A stretch of DNA of 14,545 nt. Origin: Alphaproteobacteria bacterium. Its GTDB lineage: Bacteria; Pseudomonadota; Alphaproteobacteria; UBA8366. A program made the position numbers and the translations under genes. The stretch covers positions 1 to 14,545 of the forward strand of contig JASLSL010000103.1 of the NCBI GenBank assembly GCA_030743445.1, read 5' to 3'. The notes below the pieces were generated by a model. The model made no database searches. It had not been told where the DNA came from and saw only the letters and a program-made list of their open reading frames with translations. Below, one piece after another: positions 1-6,635 of the stretch (the first letter of the stretch is position 1; each line of letters begins with the position of its first letter).

Positions 1-589
1 CAGTGCCGGCGACGGCCCCCTCCGCCGGCTCGATCGAGAACTCGCTCTTGCCGTCGGAGGTCCAACGCCAAGCCGTATCCTCGCCGGCCTTGGAGGTCAG
101 CACCTCGACCTCCTCGGCGACCATGAAGGTCGAATAGAAACCGACGCCGAATTGGCCGATCAAATTCAGATCTCCGGACTCTTCGCCCTTGGCCAGCTGG
201 TCGACGAAGGCCAGCGTGCCGGATCGCGCGATCGTGCCGAGGTTCTCGACCAGCTCGTCGTGGTCCATGCCGATGCCGTTGTCGGCGACGGCGAGCGTGC
301 GCGCTTGCTTGTCGATGGTGACGCCGATCGCGTAATCGCCGCGGCCCTCGGTCAGCTCGGGCGCGGTCAGTGCCGCATAGCGCAGCCGGTCGCAGGCGTC
401 GGACGCGTTCGAGATCAACTCGCGGAGAAAGATTTCCTTTTCGCTGTAAAGCGAATGGGCAACGATATCCAACAGCCGGCTGACCTCGGCCTGGAATTCG
501 TGACGCTCGGCCCCAGCTTTGGCCTTCGCCCCGGCTTTGGCTTTGGCCTTGGCCTTGGTCTTGCGCTTCTTGGTTTCGGACTTCGCCAT
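1..589 (-). CDS. htpG: Chaperone HtpG (bacterial Hsp90), N-terminal part; C-terminus outside window
   Basis: ATP-dependent cytosolic chaperone of the Hsp90 family. The visible 196 residues cover most of the N-terminal GHKL ATPase domain: HEFQAEVSRLL (30-40), the helix EIFLRELISNASDACDRLRY with Glu57 and Asn61 as the expected catalytic/Mg residues, DNGIGM (103-108, Asp103 contacts adenine), GTIARSG (118-124) and the lid glycines GQFGVGFYSTFM (145-156). The reading frame runs off the left edge without a stop. The only ATG is at 589; no alternative start codon lies before the conserved domain, so about 27 N-terminal residues rich in Lys and Ala (alternating KA from residue 12) precede the usual family start. 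That extension is odd; HtpG normally begins a few residues before HEFQAEV. The gene is divergent from pcm. A candidate heat-shock promoter lies at 626-656. Confidence 0.97.
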   Translation of the reverse strand, partial: MAKSETKKRKTKAKAKAKAGAKAKAGAERHEFQAEVSRLLDIVAHSLYSEKEIFLRELISNASDACDRLRYAALTAPELTEGRGDYAIGVTIDKQARTLAVADNGIGMDHDELVENLGTIARSGTLAFVDQLAKGEESGDLNLIGQFGVGFYSTFMVAEEVEVLTSKAGEDTAWRWTSDGKSEFSIEPAEGAVAGT

Positions 590-625
590 GATCCCGATTC
601 CCACCCGGATTTTGCGTCTCGCGCG

Positions 626-656
626 CTATATGTGGCTTCGTTGGCGTCAAGGCAAG
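626..656 (-). promoter_or_regulatory. Candidate htpG promoter, possibly sigma-32 type
   Basis: On the minus strand CTTGACG (651-645) is followed after 12 bases by CATATAG (632-626); CTTGCC at 656-651 is an alternative upstream element. Spacing and bases resemble heat-shock promoters (CTTGAA or CTTGAC followed by a CATNT-like box). A start near 619 would give an mRNA leader of about 30 nt with GGGA-like sequence before the ATG at 589. htpG is a standard RpoH target and rpoH lies in this window. It was located by eye, so the confidence is modest. Confidence 0.35.
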
Positions 657-704
657 GGTCTGGCGGGTCGCAACCGGCGGCAGGGCGTGCTATCGAACTC
701 GCTC

Positions 705-1382
705 ATGGCGGCGGAAACAGTCGACTTCGAGCGCGAGTGCGAGCGCCTGATCCAGGAGATCGAGCGCGACGCGCGCGAGACCGTCCACTTCTTCGGCACG
801 GCGCGGTTCGACGCGGCGGTGCTGGCGGCGATAGCCAAGGTGCCGCGCGAGGCGTTCGTGCCGGCGGCGGCGCGGCCCTTCGCCTACATCAACCGGCCGC
901 TCGCGATCGGCCACGGCCAGACCATCTCGCAGCCCTATATCGTCGCCGCGATGACCCATATGCTAGCGCTGACGCCGGCGGCCAGGGTGCTCGAGATCGG
1001 CGCCGGCTGCGGCTACCAGGCGGCGGTGCTGGCCGAGATCGCGGCCGAGGTCGTCACCGTCGAGACCATTCCGGCGTTGGCCGAGGCGGCGGCCGAACGG
1101 CTCGCCCGGCTCGGCTACGACAACGTCCAGGTCCATGTCGGCGACGGCTGGAAGGGCTGGGCCGAGGCGGCACCCTACGACGCGATCATCGTCACCGCGG
1201 CGGCGGCCGAGATGCCGGCCGAGCTAGTGGCCCAGCTCGCGCCCGGCGGGCGGATGGCGATCCCCTTGGGCCGGCCCTACGAGACCCAGCGCCTGGTCCT
1301 GGTCGCGAAAGACGCGGAAGGCAACCTAACCGAAAGCGTCAACCTGCCGGTCGCCTTCGTGCCGCTGGTCAAGGGGGATTAG
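705..1382 (+). CDS. pcm: Protein-L-isoaspartate O-methyltransferase
   Basis: Uses S-adenosylmethionine to methylate L-isoaspartyl residues in damaged proteins, starting their repair; cytosolic. From the ATG at 705 the product is 225 aa, close to the family's usual 205-225. Visible motifs: EAFVP (49-53), the substrate loop GQTISQPYIVAAM (71-83), the SAM-binding motif VLEIGAGCGYQAAVLA (95-110), GDGWKGW (147-153), VTAAAAEMP (163-171) and the C-terminal FVPLVKGD. The frame stays open upstream to 519, but that part overlaps the start of htpG and its likely promoter and has no family similarity, so 705 is preferred. The Shine-Dalgarno signal is weak (purine-rich GGCGGCAGGG about 15 nt upstream). 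It is divergent from htpG with about 115 bp between start codons and is followed by a palindromic repeat. Confidence 0.95.
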   Translation: MAAETVDFERECERLIQEIERDARETVHFFGTARFDAAVLAAIAKVPREAFVPAAARPFAYINRPLAIGHGQTISQPYIVAAMTHMLALTPAARVLEIGAGCGYQAAVLAEIAAEVVTVETIPALAEAAAERLARLGYDNVQVHVGDGWKGWAEAAPYDAIIVTAAAAEMPAELVAQLAPGGRMAIPLGRPYETQRLVLVAKDAEGNLTESVNLPVAFVPLVKGD

Positions 1383-1407
1383 GGGTTTTCAAGATCGTTT
1401 CTTTATT

Positions 1408-1534
1408 CGTCATCCCGGACGGCCGGAGGCCGATCCGGGACCCAGTCCGGAAAACCGACGAAATATCCGGTTGGCTCGCGAGTTCGACGGAATGGGTCCC
1501 GGGTCTCGCCCTGTCGGGCTCGCCCGGGATGACG
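1408..1534. repeat. 127-bp palindromic intergenic repeat, copy 1
   Basis: Bounded by CGTCATCCCGG at the left and its inverse CCGGGATGACG at the right. Inside are GGGACCCA and its inverse TGGGTCCC, plus small hairpins GGCC-GGA-GGCC (1421-1431) and GCCC-TGTC-GGGC (1508-1519). A second copy of identical length lies at 4569-4695, about 85% identical by hand alignment without gaps. It resembles the dispersed BIME/MITE-like repeats found between genes in many alphaproteobacteria. It occupies the gap between pcm and the helicase gene, where it may act as a terminator or mRNA-end stabiliser. Confidence 0.85.
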
Positions 1535-1607
1535 TTTGTCGAATTAACTGAAAATTACTGACGGGCCCTTGCAAAGCCCGTCCCGAAGCGGACTAAATAG
1601 GGGCGTG

Positions 1608-4109
1608 ATGTCCCCTGGCTTCAGCCGCTTGCGGGCTCTCTTGGGCCCGACCAACACCGGCAAGACCTATTTCGCGATCGACCGCATGCTGGCCCACGGC
1701 ACCGGCATGATCGGCTTTCCGCTGCGTTTGCTGGCGCGCGAGAACTACGACCGCATCGTCGCGGCGCGGGGCAAGGGCTCGGTCGCGCTGATCACCGGCG
1801 AGGAGAAGATCGTCCCGGCCAATCCGCGCTGGTTCGTCTGCACCGTCGAGTCGATGCCGCTCGACCGCGACGTCGATTTCCTCGCGATCGACGAGATCCA
1901 GCTCGCCGCCGACGCCGACCGCGGCCACGTGTTCACCGACCGCCTGCTGCACGCGCGCGGCCTCGAGGAAACCATGTTCCTCGGCTCCGACGTGATGCGC
2001 AACGTGATCCGCCGGCTGGTCGACGGGGTCGATATCGACAAACGCGAGCGCTTCTCGACCCTCGCCTACGCCGGGCCGAAGAACCTGACCCGGCTGCCCC
2101 GGCGCAGCGCCGTCGTCGCCTTCTCGGTCGACGAGGTCTATGCGCTGGCCGAGCGCGTGCGGCGCCAGCGCGGCGGCACCGCGGTGGTGCTCGGCGCGCT
2201 CTCGCCGCGCACCCGCAACGCCCAGGTCGCGATGTACCAGGCCGGCGAGGTCGACCACATGGTGGCGACCGACGCGATCGGCATGGGCCTCAACATGGAC
2301 ATCAACCACGTCGCCTTCGCCGGGTTGCGCAAGTTCGACGGAAGGCGCCTGCGCCCGCTCTCACCCGTCGAGGTCGGCCAGATCGCCGGGCGCGCCGGGC
2401 GCTACATGTCGGACGGCACCTTCGGCACCACGGGCGGGATTGGCGAGCTCGAGGGCGAACTCGTCGAGGCGGTCGAGGCCCACCGCTTCGACCCGGTGAA
2501 GACCGTCTTTTGGCGCAGCCGCGACCTCGACTTCGCGTCGCCCAGGGCGCTGCTCTCGAGCCTCGGGCGGCGGCCGCAGCGCCGCGAGCTGGTCCGGGCG
2601 CGCGAGGCCGACGACCAACTGGCGCTCGCGGCGCTCGTGCGCGACGGTGAAATCGCCGACCTGGCCACCAACCCGGCGGCGGTTCGGCTGCTGTGGGAGG
2701 TCTGCCAGATTCCCGACTTCCGCAAGGTCATGCCGGACATCCACGCGCGCTTGCTGGGCCAGGTCTACACCCACCTGATGACGGGCGACGGCCGCTTGCC
2801 CGAGGATTGGGTCCGCGCCCAGGTCGACCGGCTCGACGATGCCGGCGGCGACATCGACACCTTGACCAACCGGATCGCCCATATCCGCACCTGGACCTAT
2901 ATCGGCCACCGCGGCGACTGGCTCGACGATTCGATGCACTGGCAGGCGCGCGCCGGCGAGATCGAGGACAAGCTCTCCGACGCGCTGCACGCGCGCCTGA
3001 CCCAGCGCTTCGTCGACCGTCGGGCGGCGACCATCGGGCGCGAGCGCGGCGAGAATGCGACGCTGCTCTCGGCGGTGACGGCGCCGGGGGAGGTCGTGGT
3101 CGAGGGCCATCGGGTCGGGCACCTCCATGGACTCGCCTTCGTGCTCGATAGCGATGGCGGGAGGCCGGCGCCGCCGATCGTGGCCGCCGCGCGCCGCGCG
3201 CTGATGCAGGACGTCGGCCCCAGGGTCGGGCGGCTGGTCGCCGAGGGCGACGGCGCGTTCAGCCTCGGCGACGACGGAAGGCTCGCGTGGCGCGGCGCAC
3301 CGGTGGCGCGGCTGATCCGCGGCGAGACGTTGCTGGCGCCGCGCATCGAGGTGCTGCGCAACGAGTTGCTCGACACGGCGCTGCGGGAAAAAATCCGCGC
3401 CCGACTCGCCAAATGGATGGACCGGCACATCGAGAAGCGCTTTCGCCCGCTGTTCAAGCTCGCCAAAGCGAAGCTCAAGGGCCCGGCCAGGGGGTTGGTG
3501 TTCCGGCTCTCGGAGACTCTCGGCTCGCTGCCCGGGCCGCCGCCGGCCGCCCTGCTGCGCGATCTCGACGGCCGCGACCGCAAGACCCTGCAACGCTACG
3601 GGCTGCGCATCAATTCGACCGCCGTCTACTTCACCCAATTGCTGAAGCCCGCCGCGGTGCGTCTCAGGCGGGTGCTGTGGGCCGCCCATACGGGGCGCGC
3701 CGCCCCCGATATAGAAGGCGGGGACCCGATCTCGCTCGCCGCCGGCAAGGGATCGCGTGCGTGTTGGGCGCATCTCGGCTACCGGTGCTTCGGCCGCCGC
3801 GCGCTTCGGCTCGACCGGGTGTCGAAGCTCGCCCGGACGGCGTGGGCGCGGTCGCGCCAGGGCCCGTTTCTCGCGACCCCCGAGCTGGTTCAGATCGCCG
3901 GCTGCGACGGGGCGGCGCTCGAGGAAATCCTCGCCGGCCTCGGCTTCCGTGCGGTCCGCGAGGAGAGCGGGACGGTGTTCCGCGCCAAGCCGAAGCGTGG
4001 CAAGCGCGGCGGCGCCGGGAAAGGCGGCCGGCACAAGCGGCGGCAGGAGGCGCCGGTCGATCCGGACTCGCCCTTCGCCGGGCTCAAGAATCTGGTTTCG
4101 ACCAAGTGA
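1608..4109 (+). CDS. SUV3-like DExH-type superfamily 2 helicase
   Basis: Probable ATP-dependent RNA (or RNA/DNA) helicase of the SUV3 group, which alphaproteobacteria share with mitochondria. 833 aa from ATG 1608. Motifs: Walker A GPTNTGKT (13-20), motif II DEIQ (95-98, the SUV3 variant of DExH), LGSDVMR (125-131), motif V ATDAIGMGLNMD (220-231) and motif VI QIAGRAGR (258-265). A helical middle region follows, and a basic tail near residues 790-815 (PKRGKRGGAGKGG) that could bind nucleic acid. The frame extends 13 codons upstream to a TTG at 1569, but TAGGGG at 1598-1603 is well placed for the ATG at 1608. The stop is 8 bp before the S4-domain gene, suggesting one operon. Its exact substrate is not visible. 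Some databases call relatives MgpS, but I do not assign a symbol. Confidence 0.93.
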   Translation: MSPGFSRLRALLGPTNTGKTYFAIDRMLAHGTGMIGFPLRLLARENYDRIVAARGKGSVALITGEEKIVPANPRWFVCTVESMPLDRDVDFLAIDEIQLAADADRGHVFTDRLLHARGLEETMFLGSDVMRNVIRRLVDGVDIDKRERFSTLAYAGPKNLTRLPRRSAVVAFSVDEVYALAERVRRQRGGTAVVLGALSPRTRNAQVAMYQAGEVDHMVATDAIGMGLNMDINHVAFAGLRKFDGRRLRPLSPVEVGQIAGRAGRYMSDGTFGTTGGIGELEGELVEAVEAHRFDPVKTVFWRSRDLDFASPRALLSSLGRRPQRRELVRAREADDQLALAALVRDGEIADLATNPAAVRLLWEVCQIPDFRKVMPDIHARLLGQVYTHLMTGDGRLPEDWVRAQVDRLDDAGGDIDTLTNRIAHIRTWTYIGHRGDWLDDSMHWQARAGEIEDKLSDALHARLTQRFVDRRAATIGRERGENATLLSAVTAPGEVVVEGHRVGHLHGLAFVLDSDGGRPAPPIVAAARRALMQDVGPRVGRLVAEGDGAFSLGDDGRLAWRGAPVARLIRGETLLAPRIEVLRNELLDTALREKIRARLAKWMDRHIEKRFRPLFKLAKAKLKGPARGLVFRLSETLGSLPGPPPAALLRDLDGRDRKTLQRYGLRINSTAVYFTQLLKPAAVRLRRVLWAAHTGRAAPDIEGGDPISLAAGKGSRACWAHLGYRCFGRRALRLDRVSKLARTAWARSRQGPFLATPELVQIAGCDGAALEEILAGLGFRAVREESGTVFRAKPKRGKRGGAGKGGRHKRRQEAPVDPDSPFAGLKNLVSTK

Positions 4110-4117
4110 CCCGGCAA

Positions 4118-4534
4118 ATGACCACGGCGAACGGTTCGGGCGTGGGCGAGACCCGGGGCGAGCGGTTGCGCGTCGACAAGTGGCTGTGGCACGCGCGCTT
4201 CTTCAAGAGCCGCAGCCTTGCCGCCAAGCAGGTCAGCGCCGGCAGGCTGCGCATCAACCGCGAGGTCGTGCGCAAGCCGAAACAGTCGGTCAAGCCGGGC
4301 GACGTGCTGACCTTCCCCAAGGGCAGGGACATACGGGTGATCGAGGTGATGGCGCTCGGCGCCCGGCGCGGCCCGGCGGCCGAAGCGCGCGAGCTCTACC
4401 GAGATCTCGACCCGCCCCGGGCCCGGCCCAAGCCCGCGCCGAAGCCGGCCGAACGCGACCCCGGCGCCGGCCGGCCGACCAAGCGCGAGCGCCGGGCGAT
4501 CGACCGGCTGAAGGACTGGCTCGGCTGGCGGTGA
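4118..4534 (+). CDS. S4-domain RNA-binding protein, Hsp15 (HslR)-like
   Basis: A 138-aa basic protein. The S4 RNA-binding domain is at about residues 15-65: LRVDKWLWHARFFKSRSLAAK, GRLRINREVVRKP, then SVKPGDVLTF, the canonical S4 pattern. The C-terminal third is Pro/Arg/Lys-rich and ends in KRERRAIDRLKDWLGWR. E. coli Hsp15 is a heat-shock protein that binds free 50S subunits carrying stalled nascent chains; a related ribosome-rescue role is inference here. It begins 8 bp after the helicase stop, so the two are probably co-transcribed. Its 3' end faces the DUF938 gene across the second 127-bp repeat. Confidence 0.92.
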   Translation: MTTANGSGVGETRGERLRVDKWLWHARFFKSRSLAAKQVSAGRLRINREVVRKPKQSVKPGDVLTFPKGRDIRVIEVMALGARRGPAAEARELYRDLDPPRARPKPAPKPAERDPGAGRPTKRERRAIDRLKDWLGWR

Positions 4535-4568
4535 GGGGCTGGTATCCACACCACCCACTACAATAATC

Positions 4569-4695
4569 CGTCATCCCGGACGGCCGCAGGCCGATCCGGG
4601 ACCCAGTCCGGCAAACTAGCGAACTGGCTGGTTGGTCCATGAGGATAACGGAATGGGTCCCGGGTCTCGCCCTTTTGGGCTCGCCCGGGATGACG
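4569..4695. repeat. 127-bp palindromic intergenic repeat, copy 2
   Basis: Same length and same terminal inverted sequences as 1408-1534. The outer parts are almost identical between copies: differences from copy 1 there are one base in the loop of the GGCC hairpin (GGA to GCA) and two in the loop of the GCCC/GGGC hairpin (TGTC to TTTT). The central roughly 40 bases are clearly diverged. It fills the gap between two convergent genes (S4 protein and DUF938 methyltransferase), a position that would suit bidirectional transcription termination. Confidence 0.85.
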
Positions 4696-4704
4696 GTTTC
4701 CGGA

Positions 4705-5331
4705 TTAAGCGGGACTCTCGACCTTGCGAAACACCACCGACAGGTTGTTCGATGGCATATGCGTGATTTCGTCGAGCGCCAGGCCATGACCGGCGGCAAG
4801 CGCCGCGACTTCCGCCACGTCGCGCACGCCCCAGCGCGGGTCCTCGGCGCGGAGCGAGCGGTCGAAGGTCGCGTTGCTGGGTGCGGTGTGCCGGCCATCG
4901 CGCATGAAGGGCCCGTAGAGGTAAAGCGGTCCATGCGGCGGCAGTATCCGAGCGGCGCCGCGCACCAGTCCCTCCGAGCAGGTCCAGGGGGCGATGTGGA
5001 TCATGTTGATCGAGACCACCGCGTCGGCCGCCGCGACCGGCCATTCATCGGAAGTCGTGTCGAGGTCGAGCGGCGCCGCCAGGTTCGCGGCATCGCAGGC
5101 TTCCGCATGCGCCGCGATACTCTCGCGCAACGCCGGGTCGGAATCGCTCGGCTGCCAGATCAGGCCCGGCATCGCGGTCGCGAAATAGGCCGCGTGTTCG
5201 CCGGTGCCGCTGCCGACTTCGAGCACCAGGCCCGGCTCCGGCAGGATGCGGCGCAGCACCTCGAGGATCGGCTCGCGGTTGCGCATCGTTGCCGGCGCGT
5301 GGCGGAGGGGCTCTTGCGGCGGGCGGAACAT
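4705..5331 (-). CDS. DUF938-family class I SAM-dependent methyltransferase
   Basis: 208 aa from ATG 5331. Family-typical features: RHAPATMRNREPILEVL (about 10-26) near the start, the SAM motif VLEVGSGTGEHAAYFA (about 35-50), PSDSDP (about 60-65), the motif IV region INMIHIAPW (about 107-115) and LYGPF (about 136-140). This matches DUF938 proteins, whose substrate is unknown; I assign no reaction beyond methyl transfer. The frame is open to a TTG at 5367, but that TTG lies in a likely -35 element, while TATAAA sits exactly 6 nt before the ATG at 5331, pointing to a leaderless start there. The gene is divergent from the TerB gene (109 bp) and convergent with the S4 gene. Confidence 0.88.
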   Translation of the reverse strand: MFRPPQEPLRHAPATMRNREPILEVLRRILPEPGLVLEVGSGTGEHAAYFATAMPGLIWQPSDSDPALRESIAAHAEACDAANLAAPLDLDTTSDEWPVAAADAVVSINMIHIAPWTCSEGLVRGAARILPPHGPLYLYGPFMRDGRHTAPSNATFDRSLRAEDPRWGVRDVAEVAALAAGHGLALDEITHMPSNNLSVVFRKVESPA

Positions 5332-5337
5332 GTCCGC

Positions 5338-5367
5338 TTTATAGGAGTCGGCCGGCCGGTCGGGCAA
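5338..5367 (-). promoter_or_regulatory. Candidate leaderless promoter of the DUF938 gene
   Basis: On the minus strand TTGCCC (5367-5362, 4 of 6 to TTGACA), an 18-base spacer, TATAAA (5343-5338, 5 of 6 to TATAAT), then 6 bases to the ATG at 5331. Transcription would start at or next to the A of the ATG. No Shine-Dalgarno sequence is seen, which fits a leaderless mRNA. Confidence 0.5.
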
Positions 5368-5440
5368 GCGGTGCGGGACACGGCAAGACCCTCGTTCGCC
5401 CGGGGTTGATGGGGCCGGGGGCGTGTGCTACGCCCGGCCC

Positions 5441-5908
5441 ATGTTGGCCCGTCTCAAAGGATTTTTGTCGGACACCGGCGACGGGTCGCGCAACGTTCCC
5501 CATGGCCAGGACGAACTGCAGCTCGCGGCCGCCGCGCTGATGGTCGAGGCCGGGCGGATGGACGGCCTGTTGGACGAAGAAGAAGAACACCGCATCGCCG
5601 AGCTGGTGCGCGACCGCTTCGAGCTCGACAGCGGGGCCGCGGGGCTGCTTCTCGAGGCCGCCAAGGCGGCGACCGAGGACTCGGGCCATATTTATCCCTT
5701 CACCCGCACCGTCGCCCGCAAGTACGATCATGACGAGCGAATTAACATGATCGAGATGCTATGGGAGGTCGTCTACGCCGACGGGGAATTGCACGAATTC
5801 GAAGCCAACCTATTGCGTCGGGCCGCCGGACTTTTGTATGTGACTGATCGGGAAAGTGGCGCGGCGCGCAAACGGGTGCTGGCACGCACTGCCGCAGAGG
5901 GCACTTAG
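5441..5908 (+). CDS. TerB-family (tellurite-resistance-like) protein
   Basis: 155 aa from ATG 5441; six more codons are open upstream to a GTG at 5423. Soluble and helical, with no signal peptide or membrane segment. The TerB fold is suggested by two acidic helix-loop modules: MVEAGRMDGLLDEEEEHRI (about 34-52) and MLWEVVYADGELHEFEANLL (about 109-128), the second being the hallmark V-Y-A-D-G-x-L-x-x-x-E pattern. In TerB relatives such acidic clusters bind metal ions. Its partners are unknown, and a lone TerB gene without terZ/terD or terC does not imply tellurite resistance. It lies 33 bp upstream of fdxA on the same strand, possibly one transcript. Confidence 0.88.
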   Translation: MLARLKGFLSDTGDGSRNVPHGQDELQLAAAALMVEAGRMDGLLDEEEEHRIAELVRDRFELDSGAAGLLLEAAKAATEDSGHIYPFTRTVARKYDHDERINMIEMLWEVVYADGELHEFEANLLRRAAGLLYVTDRESGAARKRVLARTAAEGT

Positions 5909-5941
5909 GGCCCGGGGCACCTGAGGTAAGGAGATAGCCGA

Positions 5942-6277
5942 ATGACTTACGTCGTCAACGAGAACTGCATCCGCTGCAAATTGATGGACTGCATCGAGGT
6001 CTGTCCCGTCGATTGCTTCTATGTCGGCGAAAATATGCTGGTCATCCACCCGGACGAATGCATCGATTGCGGCGTTTGCGAGCCCGAGTGCCCGGTCGAG
6101 GCGATCATCCCCGATACCGACTCCGCGGCCGAGCCGTGGCTCGAGTTGAACCGCGAGTATTCCGAGGCGTGGCCGAACATCACCCGCAAGGGGACCCCGC
6201 CGGCGGATTCGGACCAATACAGGGAAGAAACCGGGAAATTCGACAAATACTTCAGCCCGAATCCCGGGGAAGCTTAG
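5942..6277 (+). CDS. fdxA: Seven-iron ferredoxin FdxA ([3Fe-4S][4Fe-4S])
   Basis: Low-potential electron carrier of the cytosol, 111 aa. The cysteines match Azotobacter-type FdI with an offset of one: Cys9, Cys17 and Cys50 for the [3Fe-4S] cluster; Cys21, Cys40, Cys43 and Cys46 for the [4Fe-4S] cluster; Cys12 and Cys25 are the extra conserved cysteines. The core motifs CIRCKLMDCIEVCPVDCFY and DECIDCGVCEPECPVEAI are intact, and the C-terminal tail with W-P-N-I-T and FDKYFSP is typical of FdxA. A strong ribosome binding site, AAGGAGAT at 5928-5935, lies 6 nt before the ATG. The gene sits between TerB and the carD leader; in many alphaproteobacteria fdxA is the immediate neighbour of carD. Confidence 0.97.
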   Translation: MTYVVNENCIRCKLMDCIEVCPVDCFYVGENMLVIHPDECIDCGVCEPECPVEAIIPDTDSAAEPWLELNREYSEAWPNITRKGTPPADSDQYREETGKFDKYFSPNPGEA

Positions 6278-6390
6278 TCCAACCCTTTGATATAACGCAA
6301 TAAACCTAAATTTTGGCGGAACAATCGCGAATCCCGGCCAAACCCTGTAATTCGGCGGGATTTTGTGATATATTATTGCGCAAGATGATC

Positions 6391-6435
6391 ACAGGGTGTC
6401 GTCCCGGCGCAGACAAGCATGTGACGACGCCCTGT
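6391..6435 (+). other. Stem-loop in carD leader
   Basis: ACAGGGTGTCGTC (6391-6403) pairs with GACGACGCCCTGT (6423-6435): 13 base pairs in RNA including one G-U, with a 19-nt loop. The loop bases CAGACA (6410-6415) are complementary to TGTCTG at 6440-6445 and again at 6453-6458, so a pseudoknot or alternative fold is possible. It lies about 10 nt after the inferred transcription start. Confidence 0.5.
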
Positions 6436-6439
6436 CCTC

Positions 6440-6468
6440 TGTCTGGCGGCAATGTCTGGCGGCAATGT
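6440..6468 (+). repeat. 13-bp tandem repeat, 2.2 copies
   Basis: TGTCTGGCGGCAA occurs at 6440-6452 and 6453-6465 and begins a third time (TGT). The 13-bp period is not a multiple of three, which argues that this stretch is not coding. Confidence 0.85.
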
Positions 6469-6497
6469 CCAAGGGTGGAGCTTCTGTTCGATCGCGG

Positions 6498-6536
6498 GCC
6501 CGGGTCCCGCAACATTTGGGGCCGGTGGCTTTTTTT
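6498..6536 (+). terminator. Intrinsic terminator-like hairpin upstream of carD
   Basis: GCC (6498-6500) pairs with GGC (6527-6529), CGG (6501-6503) with CCG (6522-6524) and CCC (6506-6508) with GGG (6518-6520), with small internal loops and a 9-nt apical loop. Seven T (6530-6536) follow the stem directly. This is nine G-C pairs plus a U tract, the layout of a rho-independent terminator, yet it lies 100 bp before the carD start on the same strand. Confidence 0.55.
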
Positions 6537-6635
6537 GTGGGCGATGTTGCATACGGAAGAGTTGGTCGGGGCGCACGGGATTCCCCGCTTGGCGGCGTCG
6601 GGGTCCGATCCAAGGGCATTAAGAGAGAACATGTA

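Larger units (their letters stand above)
6278..6635 (+). other. 358-bp fdxA-carD intergenic region: probable carD leader
   Basis: No gene with convincing coding character is visible. The first 100 bases are AT-rich. TATATT at 6369-6374 (5 of 6 to the -10 consensus) would start transcription near 6381, though its -35 (TGTAAT, 6346-6351) is poor. Downstream come a 13-bp stem-loop (6391-6435), a 13-bp tandem repeat (6440-6468), an intrinsic-terminator-like hairpin with seven T (6498-6536) and a 7-bp pairing GCAACAT/ATGTTGC (6509-6515 with 6544-6550). A short open frame from ATG 6385 ends at TAA 6634-6636, whose last base is the A of the carD ATG. AAGAGAGA at 6621-6628 is the likely carD ribosome binding site. 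The region could hold an attenuated leader or a separate small RNA. Confidence 0.5.

Noticed and set aside
519..704. N-terminal extension of Pcm from 519
   Set aside because: It overlaps the htpG start and its candidate promoter, is low-complexity Ala/Leu then Arg-rich, and is absent from the family's usual length.
152..1561. Long open frame on the plus strand antisense to htpG and through pcm
   Set aside because: It is the high-GC shadow of htpG (minus) and pcm (other frame): low complexity, rich in Arg/Gly/Ala, no family motifs, and it reads through the intergenic repeat.
2361..4034. 557-codon open frame antisense to the helicase
   Set aside because: The helicase on the plus strand has all its motifs in order; the antisense frame is Arg/Ala/Gly-rich with no recognisable domain.
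5441..5908. Tellurite-resistance operon
   Set aside because: Only a TerB-like gene is present; no terC, terD or terZ relatives are nearby, so a resistance role is not supported.
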